Positions 23,712-36,378 are shown, numbered from the stretch's first letter. The stretch is DNA of 64,000 nt from Chrysaora quinquecirrha (GCA_014526335.1 JACTAT010000321.1:280448-344447); one strand, 5' to 3'. Notes: generated from the sequence alone by a model not told the origin. Made by a program: numbers and translations.

Positions 23712-24382
23712 GCCAACATGTCAATCAAACATGTTAATCTGTCAAAAAATATTTTGTGAAGTGTGAAGCAGGTGACATGCCAATCAAGTCTCAGTAATCT
23801 GTAGATCATGTAACAAGTTTTGTTTACATGCAACCTGTTTTCCCACCGTTTTTGTGTTTTTATTTATTTATTGCAATTTTATTTTTTATCGAATTGGAGA
23901 TCATTAGCGTATTAAAAAAGACAAGAGAAAAACGTTGATATATCTTTTGTAGAACATGATGATATTTGTATTCATATTGAAATATTCTGGCTTTTATAAT
24001 ACACTTGTTTGCAATTCCCCGCCAACCAAATTTTGGCTTGCTTGCATTGATAGAACAGTTTTTTATTGTTTTATAGTGATCAAAAGTGCAACTTCTGCAA
24101 CAGTTAACTTGTGAGGTTCTTTTATTTTTTATGCTCTTTGGACTTCTGATGTAATTTTTTCGATAATTTTTCATATTTTCTCATTGCAGATTCATTGCCT
24201 CCAAAATGCAAAGGAGAAAGGAGCTTTTCAATAAAAATTGCGAGAATTTTAGCACAGGGTTTTTAGACATGTAATCATTCGATATATAAGCAGAGCTTGT
24301 AAAGGCTGTTTCGCCCTTCTGTTGAGCTCAACTGATAAATTCAATTTAATTTACGTTTTATGTGGTGAGCTAGCCTATTCTT
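23712..24382. other. AT-rich spacer, nothing recognised
   Basis: A lysine/asparagine-rich minus ORF at 23860-24174 lies in very AT-rich DNA and is probably spurious. Equivalents at 35708-36378 and 47689-48359. Confidence 0.4.
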
Positions 24383-24950
24383 TTGTTCGAATTGACTGAG
24401 AACCAAGAAAAGACTGCTTGGGCTGGTTTACTGGACATAAATTGTCGGGTTGCCACTTTCGAAAAATCAATCGTGACAATTGAACAGAGTCTGCATTATC
24501 TAGTCCAGGCTAGTGGTAATCAAGATCCTTCTTCTGCTACAGCTGCGGGTATTTCGACTTTGCAGTCTATTTTCCTGTTTCTTCTGAGGCTTGTGGTGAC
24601 ATTCTAGCTCCTGCGTTTTTATCAGTCTCGTCAATAGGAAATGCTGGATTTTCTGCAGCTAGTCTGCCTCAACAGAGTTCAACTGCTGGAACTCACAGCT
24701 TTTCAACAAGCACGCCTTCCTTTGTTTTTCCAAAGGATTGACTGGATTTTAGCTCTCAGTGTGCTTTGCCTTGAAAAGTGCATTGCCTTCAATAGTGCAT
24801 TGGCAATTATTATAGGTTATTTTCTATTTACAAGTACTTTTATGCATTATGATGGAAACCATACTTTTAAGAACTGTGTAACAGGCTCAAAGGTTGATGG
24901 CATACAGGCAGATTTTTCAGTCAAAAGATCATGATCAAAATCTCCGGATA
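24383..24950 (+). pseudogene. Possible gag-like remnant of a DIRS-like element, copy 1
   Basis: An opening segment (ENQEKTAWAGLLDINCRVAT) is followed after a frame change by a Ser/Thr/Ala/Gln-rich stretch reading SAASLPQQSSTAGTHSFSTS. Such low-complexity tails occur in ORF1 proteins of DIRS-like elements. The RT relic downstream in the same orientation supports one element. Several stops after 24740. Confidence 0.3.
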
Positions 24951-25302
24951 ATGTGAAGTCTAAGAGACATAAATGACTAGCTAATTAACAAGAATTAGAT
25001 AATTAAATAACCAGTTAATAAATTGATCTACACCTTTTAGCAGGAAATTTTAATGCTCGGTTCATTGTCACTATTTCAAGGACCCTTGTTTTTAACATCA
25101 ACTTTGAAATCTGGTGAATACCCTCCAAAGTGAATCGATCCGAAACACTGCCTTTCCACGCCTCAATAGAAAAGGAAGTGCTGTATTCCCTGTCTAAAAA
25201 AATTCCTGCTCATAGGGGCACATCATCTCATTTCCTTTATTTATCTTTTCCTCATTTTTGTTATATGCAGTAACCTTCAGCTGGTTGAAGTTTGCATTAA
25301 TT

Positions 25303-25340
25303 GGTAGATAGATAGATATATAGATAGATAGATAGATAGC
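25303..25340. repeat. (GATA)n microsatellite
   Basis: About nine GATA units with one GATATATA interruption. It has the same length in copies 2 (37299-37335) and 3 (49281-49317), which is unusual for a microsatellite in old duplicates and fits recent duplication. Confidence 0.9.
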
Positions 25341-25584
25341 TGCAGAAAGTGTTAGCCATTTTATTGTTGATATTGTGTTACCGTTACTCAAAAACATTAC
25401 TGCTTTGGATGTTTATATGTGGCATTTTTTTTTGAATTGTTTCCGTCACATGCATAAGGACTGAGTTCTGCATGGCTTGTCTGCAGGTTTTGAAATAGGT
25501 GCCTAGAGCCAACCATCGACATGTGCAAGTTCTAATTGTTTATCTGCACTGGCTAAGCTGGATATAATTGATAACTAATTAAAA

Positions 25585-26330
25585 TATGAACTTGAGTTTG
25601 GATATATTGCTGGCCCATTTAGGGAAGTTCCAATGGAGGACTTGATCGTCAATCGCTTTGGGGTTACTCCAAAATCTGAGCCAGGGAAATGGAGACTATT
25701 AATGGATGTATCGTTTCCTAGAAATTCGAGCATTTATAGCTGTATACCAGATTTTGAGGCGCATGTCTCGTATTGCTGTATTTCCACAGAGCTGGAAAAA
25801 AATCATGGCTCTTGGTAAAAGGCATAATAATGGCAAAACTCAACATTCCAAAGGCTTATAAGTTATTACCGGTTCATGAAGATGATCATTGGGTATTAAA
25901 CGGAAAGGAAAATATTATATTGATCTAGCTTTACCATTTGGTCTTTGCTCAGCTCTTTTTTGTTGTCCAACGAAGTGTCGGTTCAGCACATTTAACATTA
26001 CCTGGACAATTTTTTCAGTGCGGGAAGACCTGACTCTGATGAGTGCGATTCTGTGTTGAACAATTGCATCCGGGTGTGCAATTGCTGGGAGTACTTTTTT
26101 GCTGATGATAAAACTGAAGTTCTGTCTACTTTCATTACATATTTGGGTTTTATTTTAAACGCTGAGACAATGGAGATTAGTTGGCCTAACAGAAAATTAG
26201 CAAAAGTTCTATCAAAACTTAAATCTGCAGAATTCCACTGGTTTTGAAAGGGCTGCGCCTATCTTATGGTCAAGATTCATCATCAAAGATGCCTATAACC
26301 CCGTTATTGTTGGTTTCTCTAAAATCTTAA
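25585..26330 (+). pseudogene. DIRS-like reverse transcriptase relic, copy 1
   Basis: RT blocks appear in order across frames: PGKWRLLMDVSFP, MAKLNIPKAYKLLPVHEDD, IDLALPFGLCSA, HYLDNFF and LADDKTE...YLGFILN. They match DIRS/YR-retroelement RT order. The active-site box reads YLDN (25999-26010) rather than YxDD, so the second catalytic Asp is lost. Private: the T-run near 26094 is expanded (TACTTTTTTGCTG). No RNase H or recombinase follows. Confidence 0.6.
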
Positions 26331-26845
26331 TTTAACTTTCATGTATTTGATGACGTTATGTTAGGTTGCACTGTACCTTAGCGAACACTTTCCTCTACAA
26401 ATTTCTAGAAGCTTCTCTTTAAAACAAAAATCAAAGTGCACATGCCCAGAAGTTTCATTTACATGTTTCATATTGTAAACATGTTTATAAAATGTAGACA
26501 TAGTTGTCATTGAAGGTCAAGAATTCACCCACACTGGCAGTGAACAGTGGCACAAGAAATGGGTCAGAAATGAGCAGGATGCAAGATATGCCAGGTTCAA
26601 CATCAGGATTGCTTGTATTATCCCTAGAACAATTATCAAACATGGTTTTTATTGTAAAATAGGTATGACAAACATTGTACAATAGGTATGCCAATCTAAT
26701 ATTCTATTTGTAAATATTCATTTCTTGCAAACTGTTTGTTTTTTACCTTAAGAAATTGTTTTTTTTTAGTAATGTAAGGAGCTGTTTTTTCATTTCTGTC
26801 TTTTCATTTCTGTTTTTTTTTTTCATTTCAGTTCTGTTTTCTGTT
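26331..26845. other. Spacer with pyrimidine-rich tract
   Basis: No motif-bearing ORF. A T/C-rich tract at 26755-26840 precedes the LINE relic. Equivalents at 38326-38835 and 50311-50820. Confidence 0.4.
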
Positions 26846-26849
26846 TTTA

Positions 26850-27690
26850 ACAATTTGCCTTCAGGTTCCAAAATTCTTAAATTTCATCTTTTTGCAGATG
26901 ATACAAGCATTTTTTTCTCATCAACTCATGAACTTAAAAATGTCTTAAAATGGCTATCTGCAAACAGATTAACCCTTAATGTTGATAAATCTAGTTTTCT
27001 TATAATTTCAAACAAAAGAAAACCAGAAGATATCATTGATATCAAAATCAATAACTCTTCCATAAATCAAAAGGACTGCATTAAATATCTTGGTGTTCTT
27101 ATTGATAACAAACTACACTGGAAACAACACTCACAATATGTTAATATGAAAATTTCAAAAGGGATTGGTATACTTGCAAAATTGAGACATTTTGTACAAA
27201 CTGATGTACTTAAACAATTATATCATGCTTTTGTCTCTCCGCACATAAGTTATGGCCGTATTATTTGGGGGTAATGCCTCAAAGTGCGCAACTACTAAAT
27301 TAGACAAAAGTCTTAAAACAGTCACAATTATGACCTTTTCAGATTATAGAGCTAATTCGATGCCTTTATTTTCTTAACTAGGTCTTTTAAACTTTGAAAA
27401 TAATTATAAGCTAGCAACTGCTAAAAGTATGTATGACGTAAGTAACAACAGTTTAGCATCATCAATAAGTGATTTATTTCAAAAAACAAAAACAAGACAC
27501 AGCTACAAAACCCGCCAAGGTACTAAAAATCAATTTTCTTTTCCTCTTATAAACACAGAATGCCGAAAAAAATTTATTGCTTTTCATGGCATTAAAATAT
27601 GGAATGGAATTCCATTCGAAATTCCTTCAATGTCAAATAAAAGACAATTCAAAAAATATCCTTTTAAATGGTTGCTACAATTTTCTTAGT
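26850..27690 (+). pseudogene. Non-LTR (LINE) reverse transcriptase 3' relic, copy 1
   Basis: Begins at LPSGSKILKFHLFADDTSIF, with the FADD catalytic box at 26891-26902, and continues through KYLGVLIDNKLHWKQH and the thumb-like YHAFVSPHISYG. A stop follows at 27272; a C-terminal part (GIKIWNGIPFEI) is open at 27429-27689. The order matches Jockey/CR1-type LINE RTs. The RT fingers, endonuclease and 5' part are absent, so it is a typical 5'-truncated copy. The ~33 bp after FADDTSIFFSS are replaced by a short junction relative to copy 3. Confidence 0.7.
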
Positions 27691-28040
27691 AAATTCTTAA
27701 ATGCTTTGTCATTAAAGCACCATCTCCCCTCCCCCTTTTATTTTATTTTATTTTTGTTATCAAAAAAAGTTTTAGAGAATTCTGCAAGGGAATGGACGCC
27801 AATTTGTCCTTCCACTACTGGACATTATATGAAAGGTTCATTGAGGACTGCCTGCCATCATTTTGATGAAAAGCCAAAGAGAAACAATTCAAGCATTGAA
27901 GAGAAATAATCTAGGCTCCATTTGCTAAAAATTAATCCGAGGAAGATGCACCTATTTTCCCTTCTGGCAGATCCTTTTTGCCAGTCAGAAATAAGAAAAT
28001 AATACAAAACACCCCAGATATTAAATTTACTATAAACAAT
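27691..28040. other. LINE 3' flank, nothing further recognised
   Basis: Begins with the T/A-rich tail of the LINE relic (TTTTATTTTATTTT). Short ORFs show no family. Equivalents at 39691-40027 and 51691-52046. Confidence 0.4.
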
Positions 28041-28331
28041 TTATGTTTGTTCCAATTTATTTCTCATATATTTTGAGATGAAAGATGAGACTAACTGGAG
28101 ACACTGGGCGTCTTCTTGGCTAAGTAGCCAAATAAATTTATTCCTAATACTAAGATGGATAACAGAGATATATTCCCGTTCTACTTTGTTAAAGAACTCT
28201 CTTCTTTCATTTTCAAATAGAGGACCTAGCATTAGAAAATGGATCTCATCACCTATAATATTTTTACCGAGTGTGATGCAGTGTCGTGTGCATAATATCG
28301 TTAATATTGTGTTCAGCAAATTTCTGAACAC
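28041..28331 (-). pseudogene. Second LINE, C-terminal domain relic, copy 1
   Basis: 96 open codons reading like the C-terminal region of a LINE ORF2: LCTRHC, then IIGDEIHFLMLGPLF, then a helical tail with NKFIWLLSQED. In the family this part carries a zinc-knuckle-like Cys/His group (CxxC...H...C); here the last Cys reads Gly. It lies opposite in strand to the first LINE, so it is a separate insertion. Confidence 0.5.
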
Positions 28332-28369
28332 AATATTAACAACAGTAGTCTCCTTTTAGATGGGTGCCA

Positions 28370-28810
28370 AGGGGACTCAGTGCCTTTAACATTGATAACA
28401 TTTATTGGTATGATAATACCAGGGACAAGCATAACTGACCACGTGTCGCCTGCAAATAATAGAGCAGCATTAAAAATAGCTCAGTTACTTCCTTAATCTA
28501 GTCAAACATAAAAGACGTTAAACATCTTTAACTGACAATGTTCGCGACACGACCAAACAGGAAACCCCCTTCCCACTTTACTTAAGTCAACTCCTCTATT
28601 CGAAAACAAGCAAAAGAGATTTTGTAGACACTATTGCAAAAAATGGAATTGGAGTATCATACGTTAGAGTGCAAAATGTGGAACTGTCAATAACAAGCAA
28701 CTGCGCTAGAAGTACAACGAAGAAGGGCTAGTGTACCTTCCGAGATTAAAGGAAGGAATTTTTACACCGTCTGCGATCGACAACATCAATCATAATCCCT
28801 CATCGAATAC
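28370..28810 (+). pseudogene. Broken ORF of a repeat-borne invertebrate protein type, copy 1
   Basis: Protein-like segments lie in shifting frames: ITDHVSPANNRAALKIAQLL, then YSKTSKRDFVDTIAKNGIGV, then LKEGIFTPSAIDNINHNPSS. I recall similar strings in abundant, unnamed transposon-associated proteins of cnidarians and other invertebrates; no function can be given. It ends just upstream of the MULE ORF. Equivalents are listed separately. Confidence 0.35.
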
Positions 28811-29510
28811 TTGAAAAGAATCTTTCCATGGAAAGATTCTTTTGATTTCCTGCAACAGGATTGTCGATCGATGAAGGAATCTGTAAAAAATAAAGAGCAG
28901 TCACAGAAATTACTAGACCAACTTTTCTGTCAGCTGGTGATGTTGTGCAAGCAAGAAGCTGTACCCAATTACCATGTGGAGCTAGCGATATCTATAACAC
29001 AATATATTTGAAGAAGAAGGTGAATGGTGGAAGTGTTTCCTAAGACGAAAATTGTCCTGTCAATGTTGATAGGATATGGATGCTACTCAAGAAGGCCAAG
29101 AGAGTCAGGACTCAACTGGAAGGATTTATCAGAGAATGCAGACATCTTCATCCTGATCTCTTTATCGTCTCAGCAAGTAATTGCCTGCTTGACGAACTGG
29201 AGCAATTTTGCACTGATCTTGACTCCTTCACCTTCTTTGGAGTAGATCCAACGTTTAACATCTTTCGAGATAACATAAGCTTAACAGTGACGACCTACAG
29301 ACATCTAAGGTTGGAAAAAAGATATACAGGAAAGCCACCCGTCTTTGTTCGTCCACTTTTAATGCATCAAAGAAGGACTGGAAATCGTTCTCAAAGTTCA
29401 CACACCAGTTGCTAGTGGAGAAACCTTCACTCGAAGGCATGCTTGCCTGTGAAACAGATGGCGAGCAGGCGATAATAGATGGATTGAAGAGAAATTTCAG
29501 ATATGCCACA
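28811..29510 (+). pseudogene. MULE transposase 5' half, copy 1 (cut by the tandem junction)
   Basis: Holds the first part of the MuDR/MULE catalytic domain: FFGVDPTFNIF (first Asp), VTTYRHLRL, then CETDGEQA (second Asp). It is cut at 29510 by the junction to copy 2 and reads straight into TGA. Private indels: one T fewer in the run near 28922 (DQLFCQ) and an A-run loss near 29372. A TAA in the middle, between GGSVS and DENCP, is shared by all copies. Confidence 0.7.
28814..28843. repeat. 30-bp perfect palindrome
   Basis: AAAAGAATCTTTCCATGG and its mirror complement make a 30-bp uninterrupted palindrome centred on CCATGG. It lies in all copies (40801-40830, 52811-52840), at the start of the MULE ORF where the peptide reads KRIFPWKDSF. 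Confidence 0.95.
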
Positions 29511-31144
29511 TGATGAAACTGTCATGTTGGTACACAGTTATAGAAAATTATTCCAGGAAATTTTTGTATGGTCACCCTTGTGAGAAACTGGTGGTACACA
29601 GTTTCATCTGGACACCGATTCCCAAGGAAGTGTTGGAAGGCCCAAGGTAAACCTCTCCAAGGAACGTGTCTGCCTTGATTGCACTTGGGTTCAAGTTCAC
29701 TGAAATCAGTAGTATGCTTGGAGTCCACCCTAAAACGCTCCAGATTGCGGCGTGAATGGTACCTTCCCGTGGGTGCGAGTGTCTTCACAGAAATTACCAA
29801 TGAACAGCTGGATGAAGTGGTTTCGGAAATATTGCACGAATTGCCAAACACTGGAGAAAGACTAATGATGGGTGCACTAATGACTCAACGTGCAATGAAA
29901 AGAATGCGATGTTCATTGCAAAGATTGGATTGAGTCGGAAGGGCATTGCGAAGGCAGCTTAGGATTCGTCGGCGTGTGTAAAACGTTCCCTGTGCTAACT
30001 TCTTGTTGTAAGATCCGTTGTAAACTTGCATTAAATAGAAATTTTTAATACTCAACAATTTACAATAACAGGGTGACTCGGTAAAATTTTAATTTAATTT
30101 CTCTACATTAAAGGATATCAAGTTATCAAGCACAAAAAACTTAGTCTGGCTATAATATTAAGAACACAAGTGCTAGGATAGTGGAAATGTGTAAATATAT
30201 CAAATTCTGGATGCTTTATACGATTTTTGCATGAAAACTTGATATCTTTTGATTTGGAAAAATTTAAAATTCTATTCTGCGAATCGCCCTACACTGATTA
30301 CGGGTACTACGCAAGGCTATTGGAAGAACTATCGGATTAGGGGCTAAACAACTGAAAAGCATGTGATGACGTTATCATTTTATCACGTCATACTATTGTT
30401 TTTAGGATCTATTGAGAGACCTCAAGCCCCCCCCCATGTTTGGACGGTTTGCTATGATGCTATTGTAGTGTGATTTTATTGTTGCAGGCACGCAGACGGC
30501 TACCATAAGATGATTCGCTGGCGAATGGTCATTTTGGGTTGCATTGACGGATTTTCCAGGGTGGTTACATTTCTGAGGTGTTCAAATGATAACACGGCAG
30601 ATACAGTGCTAAGCCTTTTCACAACTGCAGTGCAAAAGTTCAGATGCCCACTGCGAATAAGAACAGACCATGGGACAGAGAACGTACGCATGACCGAATG
30701 GATGCTTTGTCATCATGGAGTTGAGAAAATCCTGTAATAACAGGCAGCTCAGTGCACAACCAACGAATTGAAAGACTTTGGGTAGACCTCTCCAATGTAG
30801 TCACTTCACATTACATCAACCTGTTTTCCTGCATGGAGAGACAGATCCTTCTAGACCCTGACAATGAAATAAATTTGTATGCTCTACAATATGTACACTT
30901 GCCTAGAATCAATAATGCCCTGGGACTATTCGTTGATCAGTGGAACCACCATCCATTAAGGACTCCTAGAGGCAAGTCACCATTGCAGTTGTGGACACAA
31001 AGTTTCCATGAAGGGTCGAATGCGGGACAAGATGAAAACCTGATGGAAAGAATAATGCCGTCAGATCAAGAAAATTATGGCATTGATGATGAAGGGCCAG
31101 TCCCTGAGATCGAGACATGCAATAATATAGTAGTACAAATGTAG
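29511..31144 (+). pseudogene. IS3EU-like transposase, copy 2 (5'-truncated, exon 2 frameshifted)
   Basis: Lacks the N-terminal codons; upstream lies half a MULE gene instead. The first exon differs from the other copies by a 2-base loss at CGCTCCAGATTG and a shorter A-run near 29898, so the region around RRQLRIRRRV reads on in the frame of the family. The intron is 30008-30487. Exon 2 (30488-31144) is cut by a one-base loss in the A-run at 30726-30729, splitting it after the second catalytic Asp; the downstream NQRIERLW part is in the next frame. Confidence 0.75.
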
Positions 31145-31541
31145 TAGTGCATTGAAATCTGTGAAAACATTCATTTCTGCGGGAAATATTTGCATGGATT
31201 GGGTGGGTTATAATACAATTATACACACGTAAACCATATGGTGAACCGTATGGTAAACCATACAGTAAACCGTGTACAACATAAAATACATATAATATCA
31301 CTTCTGTTAAGTTAAGGGAAAAACAGTGTGACACACCTTGCATTTTATAGAAGTCTTTTTATGGAAATCCGTAATTCAAGTTAAGACAACAAGCACAAAT
31401 GTAATAAAGATATCTTCAACAACATATACATTTCCTGTAAACAGTAACAGCGCACCAAGCCCCCCCCCCCCTTAAAAGCGAAAAATCATGGCAAAGTTGT
31501 GTCCACTGTTCAATGCAATTCTATAGTTATAATATAGCAGT

Positions 31542-32788
31542 TTATTGATTGTGTCCATTCCCCCCTAATTAATTGTGCAAAGCAAGTACCACATGGTACT
31601 ATGTCTCTCTGTTCATTGCTGGGGATTTGCTTCCAGAATGAAAACACTTTCCATCATGCTTCCATCATCTCTGTCCCTCTTTCATTAAGAACACCGTGTG
31701 TTATGAACCTTACTCTTGAGCTTGAAGTGCAGGATATAGGGGTGTCTTTGTGGAGAAGCAAGTCTTGTGCGTAATGTGTCTTAGGTGCTGATAGGTGTAC
31801 TGGTTGGCCCTCAAGCATTTTTAGTAGATCATGCCACGGAAAGGTCTGAGTGCTCCAGCGAAATTCATTCAAGAAAATTACCTCTGCCGTCTCAGCCAAA
31901 CCCATGCAAATGATGAAGAAGCTGGATTAATGAAGCACTGAAAAATTGTGCATAGAAGGCGTAATAGAAATGGCTTTCCACATATTGCAGGTCCAACAAT
32001 CATAATATTCCTATATTTGCCCCTACCCTTTTCAAGTAGCTCCAGGACTGCTGCTGCAAAGACACTTTATACTATATCATTGCCTTCTAAAACTTCAATA
32101 GCAGCTGCAAGCCATTGTCCATCTCATCCATTCACACATTGTCCGGTTAAAAACTCCTGCAGGATCTCCATTCGGTCCGGTTATTCCTTTCAATCTCATC
32201 ATGAGCTTCATACATTTCCCAGTTACTCTCGATCAAGTCATTGACATTTCTTTTCCCTCTGTTCAAAATGAATTCCACCAAGAGCGTGTTCCCTAAGTTT
32301 TTCTGCCTCTGAGCAAGAGCCAGCAATTCTTTCCTTGAATGAATACCTGTTATGATATCTGCCACGTTGATACATATCAAACACTTCTACTTCTTTTTAC
32401 CATTAATTCCCTGATTTGGTGCGATTTTCTGGTCCACTTTCCTCTTGCGAGTAGCCGCTGTAGTTCTTGGTGGTGTACATATTTCGAAATCGGGGTGCTT
32501 CTCACTTTGAATGTACATGCCATCCTGTTTTGTTACGTATTCTCATGCACTGTAATATAGGTCATGTGATGAGGAGAAATGAACGGATATGTCAAGCTGT
32601 TTGATAAGCCGCGTCTTGATTAAAGCCCATCTTTTTGGAGCTGTTAGCTTTATCGCCAGATGGTAGTGTTTGCCCCCGTCTTTATGACTTTCATGACATC
32701 AAACCCATGACTCCACCTTCACTCTTCCTTCATTAAACAAGTCCAACACATTTTTCGCAAATCCTTCTCAAGTTAGGAATCTCTCCAT
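31542..32788 (-). pseudogene. HUH/SF3 Rep-like relic, copy 2
   Basis: Same motifs and same in-frame stops as copy 1. The C-run before the HYH motif is five long (32673-32677), which breaks frame there, while the G-run at 32492-32495 is four long and keeps frame. A further private one-base loss in the run after CCATTC (near 32175) breaks the linker region. Confidence 0.6.
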
Positions 32789-33297
32789 ATCTGCCTGACT
32801 ATTATGTTATAAGAAACACAGATCATGCCTTTCGTTTATTCAAAGGTTCATCCAAAGCTACCTCCATTGCCATTCTTCAATACTCAATCGATATAGAAGA
32901 CTGTATACTAATTAAGCATGTGTTTCATTGTAAGACTTCAATTGTTTTGAAAGATAGTTGTTAAACTGACTTCGCTTCCTTATTAATTCTATCAGATAAT
33001 GACGTAACGTCATCTGTTACTTTAGAATATCAGCTAAATTAGGTAATTATATCAGCTAACTATATCAATCATGATTAATTACTCATATCCATAAAATACC
33101 CTCTCTCCAAACCAGTTCTATCTATTTTATTTACTTCCTTCCAATTTCATCTCATCCTGTGCTTTCCTGTCCGCCTCTTTTCATTTCACCTTACAACTTC
33201 ATCCACTATTACGTCACCTACACACCACCAACTGAGCTCCACCAATCACAATCAACCACTAAATTTGAATCTATGTAAAATATTTTATTCGTTCATT

Positions 33298-33342
33298 ACT
33301 CTGATGAAGCCCTGAATGCCGGGGCGAAATATTAGTATAAAA
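33298..33342 (+). ncRNA. Hammerhead-ribozyme-like motif, copy 2
   Basis: CTGATGA at 33301-33307, with core and hairpin identical to copy 1. Confidence 0.38.
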
Positions 33343-33864
33343 AAATTCGTATTTTTTTGCTTCGTCTTCTCGTCGCTTTGCAGCGTTACTGCCTCACTTT
33401 TATTTTACTTTATTCGCCGCAAGAATCGAAAGATCCGACGGGACAGTCTGCAGTTCGTGGCCTTTTCTCTGTATCAAATTAGGTAATGTCTCCTGTAAAA
33501 AACAGCATATTACGTATCGGCCGCATCGTCATACTTCATGCCCATGGTAAGTGACCCATTGTCCTTTTATGTTGAAATAGACATATAAGGATAAAAGAGT
33601 CATTTGCTTCTAACCCCTTATCTGATGTCCCTTATTGTCCTATTCAATTTGCAACAATAACCCGTTTCTTTCCCCTTCAAATGTAAACAAACCGCACCAA
33701 ATTTTGTACTTGTGTTTTCAGACAGTCTGATTTTTTTTATTTTGGGTACCTAAACATGTTGTTGGATAATTGAATATTTATTGCTTATAATAATAAGATA
33801 TGGGATTTGAGATGAGGATACATGAAGTTTCTTAGTGGTCTAAGTTGTAGAATCATAGGCCAAT

Positions 33865-34939
33865 ATGGTGTACCGAAGGAGCGTTCCTTTGAAGCTGTCA
33901 GTGTATTGGACATATTTACACTCAGACAAGGGCCTCAGTCAAAGAAATAGCTGCTAAATACCAGGAATATTCGCCTGCGACTGTATATCGCCATTGCAAG
34001 AAGATCGTTTCTGCTGTCGAAGCTGATAATCGGAAAAGTAATGCTGGTAGGCTGAGACGTCTCACTGAACGGGATGGAAGAAGTATAATGAGGAATGTTA
34101 CAAGACTTCAAGAGGTGTCTGGGAGGTTCTCTGCAAGAAGACTTAAAATAGAAGCAGGTGTATCAGATCGTACAGTGCGTAGGTTATTGAATAGGCATGG
34201 ATATTTCTACCTGCAAAGCAGGAAAAAGGGATTGATGTCAAAGAAGGACATGAAAAAGCATGTCCAATTTGCAAGACACATAATGAAGAATTATCTCATT
34301 GATGTGCAGACCAACAACATAGCATTCTTTTTTGATGCAGTAGGTTTTGCTCACAAAATCAATCCTGCAGATCAAGCACGGGCACCATCTGGAAGGATTT
34401 GGTGTCGTAAATCAGAGGGACTTACCCAGGGTTGTACATCTAAAGGCAGTAAAGTTGGGCATGGGGGCAAGGTAGTTAATTTCTTGGTTGATATCTCTTA
34501 TGGAGCTGGTGTCATCGTATGCGAACAGTATGAGAAGATGAGTGGAGCCTACTTTGCAACATTTATTGACAGCAACTTTGAAGGGATGTTTAACAGAAGC
34601 GGCAAGAAAACTCGTTTGTTTCTGCAGGATGGAGATCCGAGTCAGAATTCAAAACTTGCAAGGGACAGCATGAACAGGTGTGGAGCTGTATTACTTACAA
34701 TACCACCTCGTAGCCCAGACATTAACCCAATTGAGAATGTGTTCCATACAATTCGAAACAATCTGACAGAAGATGCAGCTATGCAGAATATACAGCATGA
34801 GACTTATGAAAAATTTAGTGAGTTTGTGAGGAATACAATCCTAAAGATGCCAGCTGCAGATATAGACAGGGCAATTGATTCAATGCCAAGACACATGAAA
34901 AAGCTCTTTTCAAATCATGGACAGCGCTTGAGATATTGA
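33865..34939 (+). pseudogene. Tc1-like DD34E transposase, copy 2 (N-terminal frameshift)
   Basis: ATG at 33865. Two bases are missing at about 33936 (GGCCTCAGTC in place of GGCCTCGCAGTC), which breaks frame within the HTH region. From ATG 34088 the remaining 283 codons are open and hold the whole catalytic domain. Confidence 0.8.
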
Positions 34940-35392
34940 GGAAAATGGTGAGCGAATGTCCTTTGCTTCACATCATTTCACTTGATATATATGTAATAAC
35001 AATTCAATGCTGCCCCCTATTGTACATTTTGAGTATGTAGTTAGAAGTAATGTGGACATTAATTTCACATTTATTTCCACCTTAGATGGTGGGAGTGACT
35101 CAATAAACAGTGAACGAAATAAAATGCATAATATGATGGACACAAGTTCTGCATTTAGTACTTGCGGTGAGCAAATATGGATTGCTGCACATGCTCCCAT
35201 GTTAAATATTGCTGTTTTGAAGTGTTTGTATATACATGATTAACCGTACGAGTTACCGTATGGTTTACTGTATGGTTTACTGCATGATGGACTGTGTCTC
35301 TCTCGGCATGATTATGACATTTTCGAAGCTGCAAAATACTTTGGGGACAATCATGATATGGCCCTAACGTATCTTGTTCATCTTATCAGTAC

Positions 35393-35707
35393 TTACAATT
35401 GTTGTTTCTTGTTTGAAATATTCTGCAAATTCCCGCCACAACTTTCCACGCAACAGTATAAAGTGAGAATCCCCTTTATATTCCCTGTCAGTATTACTTT
35501 ATATCCCTTTGGAACTGTAACATTGATAATACCTTTATTACATACAGCCGCGTGATTATCCTTTCTAATTGTCTTGAAGAGCCACCTTACCATTTGTTCA
35601 CTAATGCCATGTTCCTTGAGACCAGGGATAGTCTTTAAGAGATTCTCCCTGATTTCATTAATAGAAACACAGTAGAGGAAAAAGGCCACTTGGAGCCCAC
35701 AAAGCAT
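35393..35707 (-). CDS. 104-codon ORF, copy 2
   Basis: Translates to the same 104 residues as copy 1, with no indel, although this copy carries many indels elsewhere. Confidence 0.35.
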   Translation of the reverse strand: MLCGLQVAFFLYCVSINEIRENLLKTIPGLKEHGISEQMVRWLFKTIRKDNHAAVCNKGIINVTVPKGYKVILTGNIKGILTLYCCVESCGGNLQNISNKKQQL

Positions 35708-36378
35708 GCCAACATGTCAATCAAACATGTTAATCTGTCAAAAAATATTTTGTGAAGTGTGAAGCAGGTGACATGCCAATCAAGTCTCAGTAATCTGTAG
35801 ATCATGTAACAAGTTTTGTTTACATGCAACCTGTTTTCCCACCGTTTTTGTGTTTTTATTTATTTATTGCAATTTTATTTTTTATCGAATTGGAGATCAT
35901 TAGCGTGTTAAAAAAGACAAGAGAAAAACGTTGATATATCTTTTGTAGAACATGATGATATTTGTATTCATATTGAAATATTCTGGCTTTTATAATACAC
36001 TTGTTTGCAATTCCCCGCCAACCAAATTTTGGCTTGCTTGCATTGATAGAACAGTTTTTTATTGTTTTATAGTGATCAAAAGTGCAACTTCTGCAACAGT
36101 TAATTTGTGAGGTTCTTTTATTTTTTATGCTCTTTGGACTTCTGATGTAATTTTTTCGATAATTTTTCATATTTTCTCATTGCAGATTCATTGCCTCCAA
36201 AATGCAAAGGAGAAAGGAGCTTTTCAATAAAAATTGCGAGAATTTTAGCACAGGGTTTTTAGACATGTAATCATTCGATATATAAGCAGAGCTTGTAAAG
36301 GCTGTTTCGCCCTTCTGTTGAGCTCAACTGATAAATTCAATTTACTTTACGTTTTATGTGGTGAGCTAGCCTATTCTT

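Larger units (their letters stand above)
17518..29510. repeat. 12-kb tandem unit, copy 1
   Basis: Starts at TGATGAAACTGTC inside the N-terminal part of the IS3EU-like ORF and ends at GATATGCCACA inside the MULE transposase. Length 11,993 bp. The left flank (17294-17517) continues the IS3EU ORF upstream, so the left edge is the original locus. Copy 1 carries a number of private substitutions relative to copies 2 and 3, for example GAATGG for GTATGG at about 17575. Confidence 0.93.
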
